Shown one piece after another: positions 16,528 through 24,945 of a stretch of 64,000 bases of DNA. The stretch's first letter is position 1. The number at the start of each line of letters is the position of its first letter. The translations under genes and the position numbers were made by a program. The notes below the pieces were generated by a model, which saw nothing but the letters and a program-made list of their open reading frames with translations, made no database searches and was not told the DNA's origin. Source of the DNA: an uncultured Altererythrobacter sp. (lineage in GTDB: Bacteria; Pseudomonadota; Alphaproteobacteria; Sphingomonadales; Sphingomonadaceae); contig CAMPIX010000002.1 of the NCBI GenBank assembly GCA_946886565.1, forward strand, positions 1 to 64,000, given 5' to 3'.

Positions 16528-17391
16528 TCACCAGTAGTAGAACACGCTGACGACGTGCGCGATCAGCGCGGCGATGAGCGCGATCGTCGCGGGAATGTGC
16601 ACGAACAGCCAGACCTCGAGCAGCGCGCGCAGCTTCATCTGGCGGCGGATCTGGTCGAGCTGCGCCTTGCGCCGCGAAAGCAGCGCCCGCACGCGGTCGT
16701 GCGCTTCGTCCTGGTCATCGGGGATAGCGTCGAGTGCGCGGCGGGTGGCGCAGCGCGGATAGCGGCCGGTGAGCCGCGCGACGAACCCGGCGCGGAACAC
16801 GTCCTGCCCGAGCGCGGCGATGACCACGTCGGCCTCCTCCCGCCCGAGCGGTTGCGCCGCCGTCTCGAGCTGGCGGTCGATCGCCTCGAGCGAATCGACC
16901 ATCTGCCTACGCGTCATCTCGCGGCGGTTGTTGCTCAGCTTCTCGGGCAGCGCGGCATAGACCGAAATGCCGTAAATCCCCGAGACAATCACCAGCATCA
17001 TCAGGCCCCAGGCGAGCGTGTGGACGTTCCACCCGAGCTGGAACCCGGTGTGGAGCGTGCCGATCACGATCAGCGCGAGCCCGAGATAGACGTGCGCGCT
17101 GGTCCACGCCTTCAGGCTCCAGCGCCCCTCGGTCATCTTGCGCTTGCGCACGCCGAGCAGCGCGAGCCACACGATCAACAGCGCGCCCACCGTGCCGAGC
17201 GCGTAGCCGAGCCAGCTCCCGCCGTTGTGGCGCGGCTCGACGTCGATCAGCGCATAGGCGAGGATCGCCACCAGCGAGACCATGACCGCGATCTTGAGCC
17301 AGCGCATGCGCGCGTGCGCAAGGAAGCTCTCGTGCTCGGTGTCGCGGCGCTTCTCGTGGAAGGCGAAGTCCTCGTTGGCGGTGCTCGCCAT
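16528..17391 (-). CDS. Cytochrome-b-like integral membrane protein
   Basis: A 287-residue protein with about five membrane helices: 31-50, 58-80, 94-115, 124-148 and 260-284. Histidines sit near or within helices in patterns suited to b-type heme ligation: AHVYLG and LHTGF in helix 3, VHTLAW before helix 4, VHIP and AHVV in helix 5. A soluble helical loop of about 100 residues separates helices 4 and 5. The start overlaps the stop of the upstream flavin/iron-sulfur gene (TGATG), and the FHA-decaheme gene follows after 13 bp. The context suggests a quinone- or heme-mediated link between the cytoplasmic iron-sulfur module and the periplasmic hemes. Heme binding itself is inferred. Confidence 0.75.
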   Translation of the reverse strand: MASTANEDFAFHEKRRDTEHESFLAHARMRWLKIAVMVSLVAILAYALIDVEPRHNGGSWLGYALGTVGALLIVWLALLGVRKRKMTEGRWSLKAWTSAHVYLGLALIVIGTLHTGFQLGWNVHTLAWGLMMLVIVSGIYGISVYAALPEKLSNNRREMTRRQMVDSLEAIDRQLETAAQPLGREEADVVIAALGQDVFRAGFVARLTGRYPRCATRRALDAIPDDQDEAHDRVRALLSRRKAQLDQIRRQMKLRALLEVWLFVHIPATIALIAALIAHVVSVFYYW

Positions 17392-19844
17392 CAGTCGACC
17401 TCGTCCGCGAGCTTGGTGTAGGTGAGGAACTTCTCGGGGCTCACGCGGATCGCCGCGCCGGTGGGGCAGGCGCGCACGCAGGCCGGGCCGCCCTCGATCC
17501 CCGAGCACATGTCGCACTTGATCGCGAGCTTGCCGGCCTCCTGCCCGCGTTTCTCGGCTTCCTTCTTGCGCCACGTGTAGGGCGCCTCGCCCGGACCGGG
17601 GCCGGCGCCGAACAGCAGCCACGAGACCAGCGAGGGCTTCTTCGGCGGCTTCGCGTCCATCCGGATCACGCCGTAGGGGCAGTTGCGCTGGCAATTGCCG
17701 CAGCCGATGCAGGTGTCGTCGATGAACACCTCGCCGTCGGGACCGCGCTTGATCGCGTTGGGCGGGCAGTCGGCCATGCAGTGCGGATGCTCGCAGTGGC
17801 GGCAACTCGTCGGCACGTGGAGATGCGCGTAAGTGCGCCCGGCTTCGCGGTCGAGCCGGCTGAGGCCGTCGTGGCTGTCGGCGCAGGCTTTCTCGCAGTT
17901 GTCGCACCCGACGCACAGCTTCTCGTCGATCAGCAGCACGTCGGTCGCCTCGCCGATGCCGTTGTCGAGCAGGAACTGCGCGGTCTGCGAATACATGTCG
18001 ACCGCGCTGCCGAAGCTTTCCTTGCGGCTTTCGACGAAGGCGTTGGTCTTGCGCCGTCCGGTCATGTCGGCGAGCACGCGCTCGCGCAGTTGCGGCTTGC
18101 GCTCGAGTAGCGCGACGAACGCCTCGCCCGGAAAACGCACGACCTCGCTCTTGATCGCCGCGCGCACCGTGGCGGTGCGGCGCGAGCCGTCGATCGCCGC
18201 CATCTCGCCGACATAGGAGCCGGCGGGGAGGTACGAGAGGAACACCGGGTGCCCGCCGATCTTCTTCTCGACGATCATCGAGCCGCGGCGGATGACGTAG
18301 ACGTCCTTGTCCTCCTCGCCCTCGGTGATCACCGCCTGCCCCGCGCGCACGTCGACCACTTCGGCCGCCTCGACCAGCGCGGAGACGTCGTCCGGCGTTA
18401 GGCCCGAGCCGAACATCTGGAGCAGCTGACGCTCGATCGAGATGCGGTTGACCGCGCGGTTGGCGCTCGGCGCGGTCGCGAGCAGCTTGAGCGCGGCGGT
18501 GCGCGACAGCTCCATCACCACGGTTGGCTCGGCCGCGCGGATCGTCGCGCCGCGGCGGCGGCCCGAGACGAGCCCGACCTCGCCGAAGATCGATCCCTGC
18601 CCGATCGGTACGGTGATCGAGGGATCGGCCGGATCGACCTCGACCGCGACCGAGCCCTCGGCGATCGCGAACATCGAGGATCCCGGCTCGTTGCGGGTGA
18701 AGATCACCTCGCCCGGACGGAACGCATTGACGGTGCTGTCGAGCATCAGCTCGCGCATCTGCAGCGGCGAGAGCTCCTGCAGGATGACGACGTTGCGGTT
18801 GAATTGCTCGAGCCAGTATTCGACCGAATGGTGGCCCGGCAGCGCGGCGAACTTCTCCGCCAGGATCGGCTCGTCGGCGGGCTTGAGCTCGGTGTTCCCA
18901 TTGAGGAACTCGATCACGTCGTAACCCTGGTTCATGCAGTGCTTGATCAACGGGTAGCCGGCGAGCGCGCCGATCACGTGGACGCCGTTCTTGGTCGTCT
19001 CGAAGCTGGGGCTGAGCTGCGGGAAGGCGGCGCGGTCCTCGCTGGTGAACGCAATCCCGATCGCCTCGACGAAGCCGCGCGGCGGCTGCGATCCGGTGCG
19101 TGCGATGATCCGGTCGCAGCGGATCGTCTCCTCGCCGTCGCGCGTCTCGAGCACCAATTCGCCCGGGCGGACCTCCTGCGGGCTCGTTTCGCGCCGGACG
19201 ATCATCCGGCCGTCGGCCTCGGCCTCCTCGAGCAGCTTGACGTTCGCCCCCTTGGCGCGCGCGAAATCGGCGCTGCGGTTGAGGATCGTGACGACGTTGC
19301 GCTGCGCCGGATCGGCACACAGGCCGAGCGCGTTCTCGATTCCCGCGTCGCCCGAGCCGATCACGGTGATGTGCTCGTCGAAATACTCGCCCGGATCGTC
19401 GAGCTGGTACTGGATGTGCGGCAGCTCGGCGCCGGGCACGCGCAGCTTGTTGGGATTGCCCTGGGTGCCGATCGCCAGCACCACCGCCTCGGCCTCGATT
19501 GTCTCGCCGCTCTTGAGCTTGAGCGTGAAGGCGCCGGTCTCGCCGGTGATCTCGGTCACTTCGGCGTTGAGCTTCACGTTGACGTTCTGCGCGGCGACCT
19601 GCTCGTCCCACACACCCAGGATCGTCTCGCGCTTGCCGGCATCGAAATCGAGGTCGCTGCGCAGCACCAGATTGCTGGGCGTCGCCATGACGTGCTTGCC
19701 CTTCTGGTACTTGAAGATCGTGTCGGAGAGGTGGTCGGTCTTCTCGAGCAGCACATGGCTCATCCCGAGCTCCGCCGCGCGCGCAGCCGCGCTCAGGCCC
19801 GCAGGGCCCGATCCGACGACGGCTACGCGAAAACGATCCGGCAC
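17391..19844 (-). CDS. FAD/NAD(P) oxidoreductase - two cNMP-binding domains - four [4Fe-4S] ferredoxin fusion
   Basis: An 817-residue cytoplasmic redox protein without a signal peptide. Residues 1-330 form a thioredoxin-reductase-like flavoprotein, with FAD site GSGPAG (11-16) and a second dinucleotide site GSGDAG near 160. Two CAP-type cyclic-nucleotide-binding domains follow (about 365-475 and 490-605); their phosphate cassettes keep glutamate and arginine (FGEVGLVSGRRRGAT, VGEMAAIDGSRRTAT). From about 645 to 790 four iron-sulfur sites of DmsB/HybA type are seen: CVGCDNCEKAC, CRHCEHPHCMADC, CIGCGNCQRNC and CDMC...ACVRAC. The flavin part lacks an obvious CXXC redox pair of true thioredoxin reductases. 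The stop overlaps the start of the membrane cytochrome. The likely role is NAD(P)H or quinol linked electron transfer gated by cAMP or cGMP. Confidence 0.9.
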   Translation of the reverse strand: MPDRFRVAVVGSGPAGLSAAARAAELGMSHVLLEKTDHLSDTIFKYQKGKHVMATPSNLVLRSDLDFDAGKRETILGVWDEQVAAQNVNVKLNAEVTEITGETGAFTLKLKSGETIEAEAVVLAIGTQGNPNKLRVPGAELPHIQYQLDDPGEYFDEHITVIGSGDAGIENALGLCADPAQRNVVTILNRSADFARAKGANVKLLEEAEADGRMIVRRETSPQEVRPGELVLETRDGEETIRCDRIIARTGSQPPRGFVEAIGIAFTSEDRAAFPQLSPSFETTKNGVHVIGALAGYPLIKHCMNQGYDVIEFLNGNTELKPADEPILAEKFAALPGHHSVEYWLEQFNRNVVILQELSPLQMRELMLDSTVNAFRPGEVIFTRNEPGSSMFAIAEGSVAVEVDPADPSITVPIGQGSIFGEVGLVSGRRRGATIRAAEPTVVMELSRTAALKLLATAPSANRAVNRISIERQLLQMFGSGLTPDDVSALVEAAEVVDVRAGQAVITEGEEDKDVYVIRRGSMIVEKKIGGHPVFLSYLPAGSYVGEMAAIDGSRRTATVRAAIKSEVVRFPGEAFVALLERKPQLRERVLADMTGRRKTNAFVESRKESFGSAVDMYSQTAQFLLDNGIGEATDVLLIDEKLCVGCDNCEKACADSHDGLSRLDREAGRTYAHLHVPTSCRHCEHPHCMADCPPNAIKRGPDGEVFIDDTCIGCGNCQRNCPYGVIRMDAKPPKKPSLVSWLLFGAGPGPGEAPYTWRKKEAEKRGQEAGKLAIKCDMCSGIEGGPACVRACPTGAAIRVSPEKFLTYTKLADEVD

Positions 19845-19969
19845 CTGCTTCCCCCCTGGAAGAGCGATCCCGCGACCTGCTGTTATCTTATCGGTTCATC
19901 ATAGGGATAATGCGGCAAAGCTCCAGCGCCAATTGCCCGGTTCGCGCGCGGGTGCTAGCCGTGGTTTCC

Positions 19970-20905
19970 ATGGATGAGGGGCAAGGGGCGAACGAGCGCA
20001 AGGGCGTGTCGCGCAACGCGATCGTGCTGCTGGCCGGGGCGGCGGTGCTCGCGGCGGGCGTGATCGGCTATCGCATGATCGGGAGCGCCGACGATCCGGC
20101 GCCCGAAACGGCGCTGGCGGCGGGCGAGGGCGCGCCGCTCACCATCGCCGAGCTCGAGGCGCGGGCGAAGGCCGACCCGCTGAACGCGGATGCGTGGCAG
20201 GAGCTCGGCTTCGCGCACTATTCCGAAGGCAACTACGCCGCGGCGGCGCAAGCCTATCGCCAGGCGGTGGAGGGCGATCCCGACGCCGCGGTGCTGTGGG
20301 CGGCGCTCGGCGAAGCGCGGATTCTCGCGAGCAAGGACGATCCGATCCCGCCGCTCGCGGTCGAGGCGCTGGAGAAGGCGCTCGCGCTCGATGCCAGGGA
20401 ACCGCGCGCGCGCTATTACCTCGCGGCCAAACGCGATATCGATGGCGACCACGAGGGCGCAATCGAGGAGTGGCTGGGCTTGCTGGCCGACACCCCGCCG
20501 GGCTCGTCGCAGGAGGAGAACCTCGTCAAGACGATCGAGCAGGTGGGGAAGATCAACGGCATCCCCGTCGCCGAGCGCATCGCCGCCGCGAGCGAAGGGC
20601 GCACCGCCGCGCCTGCGCTCACCGCAGGCAATGCAATTCCCGGCCCGTCGCAGGACCAGATCGCCGCGGCGAGCGCGATCCCGCCGGGCGAGCAGCGCGA
20701 TATGGCCGAGGGCATGGTCGCGCGGCTCGAGGCGCGGCTGGAGGGCGACCCGGACAACGTCGACGGTTGGGTCATGCTGATGCGCAGCCGCATGACGCTG
20801 GGCCAGCCCGACCGCGCGAGCCAGGCGCTGGCCGACGCGGTCGCGGCCAATCCCGAAGCCGCCGCACGGCTGCGGCAGGAGGCGGAACTGTTGGGGGTTC
20901 GCTGA
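19970..20905 (+). CDS. TPR protein of cytochrome c maturation (CcmI/NrfG-like)
   Basis: A 311-residue protein with an N-terminal membrane helix (about 13-31), then TPR repeats (ADPLNADAWQELGFAHYSEGNYAAAAQAYRQAVEGDPDAAV, about 60-140) and a second repeat region after 220 (LEGDPDNVDGWVMLMRSRMTLGQPDRASQAL). This is the layout of the periplasmic CcmI/CycH/NrfG chaperones that hold apocytochrome c for heme ligation. I preferred ATG 19970 because the membrane helix follows closely; an in-frame codon at 19910 is possible. It is transcribed divergently from the flavin/iron-sulfur operon across a 125-bp gap. Its location suggests a maturation factor serving the neighbouring multiheme proteins, or the general CcmI. 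A distant TPR protein is the main alternative. Confidence 0.78.
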   Translation: MDEGQGANERKGVSRNAIVLLAGAAVLAAGVIGYRMIGSADDPAPETALAAGEGAPLTIAELEARAKADPLNADAWQELGFAHYSEGNYAAAAQAYRQAVEGDPDAAVLWAALGEARILASKDDPIPPLAVEALEKALALDAREPRARYYLAAKRDIDGDHEGAIEEWLGLLADTPPGSSQEENLVKTIEQVGKINGIPVAERIAAASEGRTAAPALTAGNAIPGPSQDQIAAASAIPPGEQRDMAEGMVARLEARLEGDPDNVDGWVMLMRSRMTLGQPDRASQALADAVAANPEAAARLRQEAELLGVR

Positions 20906-20943
20906 CGGTTGCCAGCGGCCGGGCCGGCCGGCAGGGAAACGCG

Positions 20944-21675
20944 ATGCGCGTGATCTTCAGCCGCAAGGGTTTCGATAGCGCCTCCGGTGGCGGCGCGTCG
21001 CCCGTGATCGACGGGCGACCGGTCAGTCTGCCGATTCCGGCGGGCGCCGTATCGCGCACGAGATATGCCGATCTCGGCTTGGCCGATCATGCCGAAAACG
21101 CCAGCCGCGGCCGCGTGCAGGCGGCGGACCTTTGCCATCACGATCCGATGTTCCTGCCCGGCGATGCGTGTCTGTTCGGGCAGTGCGGCGCGGCGCAGAC
21201 GCACCTCGCCAATCGCGGGGTGGGGCCGGGCGACGTGTTCCTGTTCTTCGGCCTGTTCCGTGAAGAAGCCACCGGCGAGCCGCACCATCGTATCTTCGGC
21301 TATCTCGAGGTGGCCGAGCGGATCGATCTGGCGCAGTGCGATGCGGCCACGCTCGCCGAACTGCGCGCCTTCGACCACCCGCACGCCATCGCGATGCACG
21401 CGCGCAACGATGCGATCTATCGTGGACCGGGGCGGCTGGCGGCGAGTGCGCCCGAAGCGCTGCGGCTGACCGTTCCCGGCGGCCCGCCGAGCCTCTGGCG
21501 GCGACCCGAGTGGCTGCGCCGGGGCGGGCTCAGCTACCACGATCGCGCCGACCGCTGGCTGCCCGGCGGGCGGCTGCGCGCGGTCTCGCGCGGGCAGGAA
21601 TTCGTCGCGGATGTGGGCCGCCGCAAGGCCCCGCGCGAATGGCTCGCGCAGGTGATCGCGGCGATCCGCGAATAA
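20944..21675 (+). CDS. Nmad3-like putative nucleotide-modification domain protein
   Basis: A 243-residue cytoplasmic protein starting MRVIFSRKGFDSASGGGASP followed by LPIPAGAVSRTRYADLG. This opening matches what I know of the Nmad3 family (nucleotide-modification-associated domain 3), predicted in phage and bacterial genomes to act near DNA or nucleotide modification enzymes. Conserved-looking motifs are HHDPMF, GDVFLFFGLFRE and HPHAIAMHARNDAIY. It stands alone, 38 bp after the CcmI-like gene, without a partner modification enzyme nearby. Biochemical function is unknown and the family call rests on recall of the N-terminal signature. Confidence 0.65.
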   Translation: MRVIFSRKGFDSASGGGASPVIDGRPVSLPIPAGAVSRTRYADLGLADHAENASRGRVQAADLCHHDPMFLPGDACLFGQCGAAQTHLANRGVGPGDVFLFFGLFREEATGEPHHRIFGYLEVAERIDLAQCDAATLAELRAFDHPHAIAMHARNDAIYRGPGRLAASAPEALRLTVPGGPPSLWRRPEWLRRGGLSYHDRADRWLPGGRLRAVSRGQEFVADVGRRKAPREWLAQVIAAIRE

Positions 21676-21837
21676 TCCTCCCCGGAACGGGGCGGGGGAC
21701 CATCCGGAGCCGAAGGCGCAGGATGGTGGAGGGGGACGTGCAGTGCTGCGCGACCTCTCGATCTCGCCATGTGCGGCCGGTGCCCCTGCACCCCCGCGCT
21801 GCGCGCGGCGGTCCCCCTCCCCCGGTGGGGGAGGATT
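21674..21837. repeat. Long intergenic inverted-repeat element
   Basis: The outer arms 21674-21701 and 21810-21837 are imperfect reverse complements: each begins AATCCTCCCC and ends GGGGGACC when read inward. About 108 bp separates them. It fills the gap between the Nmad3-like gene and the end of mmsB and could act as a bidirectional transcription stop. It belongs to the class of GC-rich intergenic repeats seen in sphingomonads and resembles the shorter copy at 125-146. Confidence 0.6.
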
Positions 21838-22703
21838 TAGAGCGTCTTGATGATCCCCGAGAAGTCGAGCCCGCCGTGTTCCTTTGCGAACGCTTCGTAA
21901 AGCTCCTTCGCGTGCTTGCCGAGCGGGGTCGAGGCGCCCGCGGTCTCGGCCGCTTCCATCGCGAGCTTGAGGTCCTTGAGCATCAGCGCGGTGGCGAATC
22001 CGCCCTGGTAATCGTTGTCCGACGGGGCCTGCGGGCCGACGCCGGGGACCGGGCAATAGCTGGTCATCGACCACGACTGGCCGGTCGCCTTTGAGGAGAT
22101 GTCGTAGAATACCTGCGGGTCGAGCCCGAGCTTTTCGGCCAGCTTGAAGCCCTCGCAGGTGGCGATCATCGTCGCGGCGAGGATCAGGTTGTTGCACAGC
22201 TTCGCCGCCTCGCCCGCACCCGCGTCGCCAGCGTGGATCACCGCCTTGCCCATCGCCGAAAGGATCGGCTCGGCGCGCGCGAAGGCCTCCCCGGTGCCGC
22301 CGACCATGAAGGTCAGCGTGCCGCCGTTCGCCGCCGCGATCCCGCCCGAGACCGGCGCGTCGACCATCGCGTAACCTTTTGCGCTCGCCGCCTCGGACAG
22401 CGCGCGCGTGGTGGCGACGTCGATCGTCGAACAATCGAGGATGAGCGCACCCTCGGGCGCTTGGCCGAACACGTCGTTCTCGAGCACGGCCTTCACGATC
22501 GCGCCGTTGGGCAGCATTGTCACCACCGCCTCGACGTCCTGTACGGCTTGCTGGGCATCGGCGAACACCGCACAGCCGTTGCCCTGCGCCGTGGTGCGCG
22601 CCTCGTCGCTCAAGTCGAACGCACGCACCTCGTGCCCCGCCTTGACGAGGTTCGCGGCCATCCCGCCGCCCATATTGCCGAGGCCGATGAAGGCGATTTT
22701 CAT
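21837..22703 (-). CDS. mmsB: 3-hydroxyisobutyrate dehydrogenase
   Basis: A 288-residue NAD-dependent beta-hydroxyacid dehydrogenase that oxidises 3-hydroxyisobutyrate to methylmalonate semialdehyde in valine degradation. The NAD site is GLGNMGGGMAANL at the N-terminus. The substrate motif DAPVSGG and the helix with catalytic lysine (GEAAKLCNN) are intact, and the length is typical. The start overlaps the upstream small membrane protein gene by 4 bp (ATGA). It is the most downstream gene of the minus-strand valine cluster, whose other members convert isobutyryl-CoA to its substrate. Confidence 0.95.
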   Translation of the reverse strand: MKIAFIGLGNMGGGMAANLVKAGHEVRAFDLSDEARTTAQGNGCAVFADAQQAVQDVEAVVTMLPNGAIVKAVLENDVFGQAPEGALILDCSTIDVATTRALSEAASAKGYAMVDAPVSGGIAAANGGTLTFMVGGTGEAFARAEPILSAMGKAVIHAGDAGAGEAAKLCNNLILAATMIATCEGFKLAEKLGLDPQVFYDISSKATGQSWSMTSYCPVPGVGPQAPSDNDYQGGFATALMLKDLKLAMEAAETAGASTPLGKHAKELYEAFAKEHGGLDFSGIIKTL

Positions 22704-22975
22704 GGTTGATCCTTTTTCGGTTTATATAACCAGCTTCCGGCGGCGGCTGCCGCGAACACGGGAACGAAAATCAGCGCCATGAGGCGTAGCAGAGCACCAA
22801 ATAGCAGTGGGCTATCCCAAGGGAAAACCGGGACTGCCAGGGTGCTGAGAATGACCGCAATGCCAATGGAAATCGCGGTGGCCGCAAGAATTCCCATTCG
22901 GCCTGTACCAGTCAAAAACGCGGCTAATGCTGCCCCGAACATCGCGGTGGCGATGACGATGAGGCCCATTCCCAT
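22700..22975 (-). CDS. Small hydrophobic membrane protein of unknown function
   Basis: A 91-residue protein with three probable membrane helices (about 4-22, 29-50, 58-82) and a basic C-terminus (YKPKKDQP). Its base composition is lower in GC than its neighbours. It overlaps mmsB by 4 bp and follows the enoyl-CoA hydratase gene by 3 bp, so it is cotranscribed with valine catabolism genes. I recognise no family. It may be unrelated to the pathway. Confidence 0.6.
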   Translation of the reverse strand: MGMGLIVIATAMFGAALAAFLTGTGRMGILAATAISIGIAVILSTLAVPVFPWDSPLLFGALLRLMALIFVPVFAAAAAGSWLYKPKKDQP

Positions 22976-22978
22976 TTC

Positions 22979-23764
22979 TTACCGCCCCTTCCACTGCCCC
23001 TCGCGCTTCTCGATAAACGCCGCCATGCCCTCGGCCTTGTCCTCGCTCGCGGCGAGGATCTGGAAGATGCGGCGTTCGATCACGAGGCCCTGGTCGAGCG
23101 TGGTCTCGAACGCGGCGTTGACCATTTCCTTGTTCGCGACCGCGGCCATCGGCGGCATTCCGGCGATCGCGGCGGCGGTCTTGAGCGCCTCGTCCAGCAG
23201 ACTGTCGTGCGGCACCACGCGTGCGACGAGGCCGCTGCGCTCGGCTTCCTCGGCGTCCATCATCCGGCCGGTGAGGCACATCTCCATCGCCTTGGCCTTG
23301 CCCACCGCGCGGGTCAGCCGCTGACTGCCTCCCATTCCGGGCGCGACGCCGAGCTTGATCTCGGGCTGGCCGAACTTCGCCTTGTCCGACGCGATGATGA
23401 AGTCCGCCATCATCGCCAGCTCGCACCCGCCGCCGAGCGCGAAGCCGTTGACCGCGGCGATCCACGGCTTGCGGGTCGCTTTGACGAGGTGGCTGGTCCA
23501 GCGGGCGAAGAAATCGTCGAGGTAGAATGCGGCTGCGGGCTTGTCGGCCATTTCCTTGATGTCGGCACCCGCGGCGAAGGCCTTGTCGCCCGCGCCGGTC
23601 AGCATCGCGCAGCGCTGCCCGTCGTCGGCCTCGAACGCGGCGAAGGCGGCGATCAGGTCCTCGAGCACCTGCGAGTTGAGCGCGTTCAGCGCCTGCGGGC
23701 GGTTGAGCGTGATCAGCGTGACCGCGTCTCGCTGCTCGACGGTGATGGTTTCGTACTGGGCCAT
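22979..23764 (-). CDS. Enoyl-CoA hydratase (crotonase family)
   Basis: A 261-residue crotonase. It hydrates methacrylyl-CoA to 3-hydroxyisobutyryl-CoA in the valine pathway and probably other short enoyl-CoAs. The oxyanion motifs [11 protein letters not shown] and [18 protein letters not shown] and the [13 protein letters not shown] segment with the catalytic glutamate region are present. I chose ATG 23764, with GGAGGCCCG just upstream; the longer reading runs into an intergenic repeat. It lies upstream of the small membrane protein gene and mmsB. Confidence 0.93.
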   Translation of the reverse strand: MAQYETITVEQRDAVTLITLNRPQALNALNSQVLEDLIAAFAAFEADDGQRCAMLTGAGDKAFAAGADIKEMADKPAAAFYLDDFFARWTSHLVKATRKPWIAAVNGFALGGGCELAMMADFIIASDKAKFGQPEIKLGVAPGMGGSQRLTRAVGKAKAMEMCLTGRMMDAEEAERSGLVARVVPHDSLLDEALKTAAAIAGMPPMAAVANKEMVNAAFETTLDQGLVIERRIFQILAASEDKAEGMAAFIEKREGQWKGR

Positions 23765-23788
23765 CGGGCCTCCTTCAAAGTCGTCACC

Positions 23789-23865
23789 CTGAACTCGTTT
23801 CAGGGTCCATATCTCGAGTTGCACCGCAGTCGCTAATGGCACGATGGATGCTGAAACGAGTTCAG
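23789..23865. repeat. REP-like inverted repeat between the hydratase and hydrolase genes
   Basis: CTGAACTCGTTTCAG at 23789-23803 and its exact reverse complement CTGAAACGAGTTCAG at 23851-23865 flank a 47-nt spacer. Flanking words (GTCACCCTGAACTCGTTTCAGGG) are characteristic of dispersed repeats in Erythrobacter-like genomes. It may stabilise or end transcripts within the cluster. Confidence 0.7.
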
Positions 23866-23884
23866 CACGACGGTGCTGGTTAGG

Positions 23885-24934
23885 TTAGTCGAGCGGCACC
23901 CACTCCTCGCGTTCGGGCAGCGGGGCAAAGATCGCGTCGATCAGTTCCGCGCTCACCCCCTCGGGGGTCGCCGGGTCCCACTTGGGATCGCCGGTCTTGT
24001 CGACGATCACCGCGCGCACGCCTTCGGCGAAGTCGGGGCGCAGCAGCACCCGGCTGGCGATGCGGTATTCGCGGCGCATGTTCTCGGCGAAATCGTTCAG
24101 GTCCTTCGCTTCGGCGAGCTGGCGCAGCGCGACCTTGCAGGTCTGGGGGCTCTTGGTGCCGAGCGTGTCGCGTTCCTTCTGCGCCCACTCGCTCTGGTCC
24201 TTGTCCAGGCTGGCGAGGATATCCTCGTAGCGGTCGGAGGCGAAGTGCTTGGCGATCCGGTCGGCGTTGGCAGCGATCCGCGCCTCGGGCGGGGTCGCCG
24301 AGAGCTCTGCCAGTATGCCTGCGATCCGGTCCGGATGTTCGGCGATGCGTGCCTTGGCCTCGGCCAGCTTCTCGCTCGGCAGATAATGCGTCGCGAGGCC
24401 TGCCCACAGACATTCGGCCCCGTCGAGCCGCGCCCCGGTGAGCGCGAGGAACTGGCCCAGCCGCCCGCCGAGCCGCGCGAGATACCAGCCTCCGCCGACA
24501 TCGGGGAACAGGCCGATCCCCGTCTCGGGCATGGCAAAGCGGGTGTGCTCGGTCGCCACGCGGAACTTCGCCGGCTGGCTGATGCCCACACCGCCGCCCA
24601 TCGTGACCCCGTCCATGAACGCGACGATCGGCTTGGGATAAGCGAACATCTGGTGGTTCAGCTGGTATTCGTCGTGAAAGAACCTGCGCCCCGACACGCC
24701 GCCGTCGTTCAGCGCCGAATGCCGCAACAGGTTGATGTCGCCCCCGGCGCAGAAGCCGCGGCCTTCGGCATGGTCGAGGATCACTGCCTGGACCGCGTCG
24801 TCGCCGGCCCATTCGGCCAGCGCCGCACTCATCGCGTGGCACATGTCGAGCGTCAGCGCGTGAAGCGCCTTGGGGCGGTTCAGCGAGATATGGCCCGCTT
24901 TGCCGTGGGTATGGATGTGAACTTCGTCGGTCAT
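23885..24934 (-). CDS. 3-hydroxyisobutyryl-CoA hydrolase
   Basis: A 349-residue crotonase-superfamily thioesterase that frees 3-hydroxyisobutyrate from CoA, the step before mmsB. Motifs GRGFCAGGDI, DGVTMGGGVGISQPAKFRVATE and MPETGIGLFPDVGGGW match the HIBYL-CoA hydrolase family, including the glutamate and aspartate of the active site. The extended C-terminal half separates it from plain hydratases. ATG 24934 has AGAGAG before it; a GTG at 24949 would overlap the upstream stop. It is set between the acyl-CoA dehydrogenase and hydratase genes. Confidence 0.92.
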   Translation of the reverse strand: MTDEVHIHTHGKAGHISLNRPKALHALTLDMCHAMSAALAEWAGDDAVQAVILDHAEGRGFCAGGDINLLRHSALNDGGVSGRRFFHDEYQLNHQMFAYPKPIVAFMDGVTMGGGVGISQPAKFRVATEHTRFAMPETGIGLFPDVGGGWYLARLGGRLGQFLALTGARLDGAECLWAGLATHYLPSEKLAEAKARIAEHPDRIAGILAELSATPPEARIAANADRIAKHFASDRYEDILASLDKDQSEWAQKERDTLGTKSPQTCKVALRQLAEAKDLNDFAENMRREYRIASRVLLRPDFAEGVRAVIVDKTGDPKWDPATPEGVSAELIDAIFAPLPEREEWVPLD

Positions 24935-24945
24935 GGTCTCTCTAT

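Noticed and set aside
19845..19969. CRP/FNR-type operator in the divergent gap of the redox locus
   Set aside because: I looked for TGTGA-N6-TCACA and TTGAT-N4-ATCAA type palindromes and saw none convincing, so no site is claimed despite the cNMP theme.
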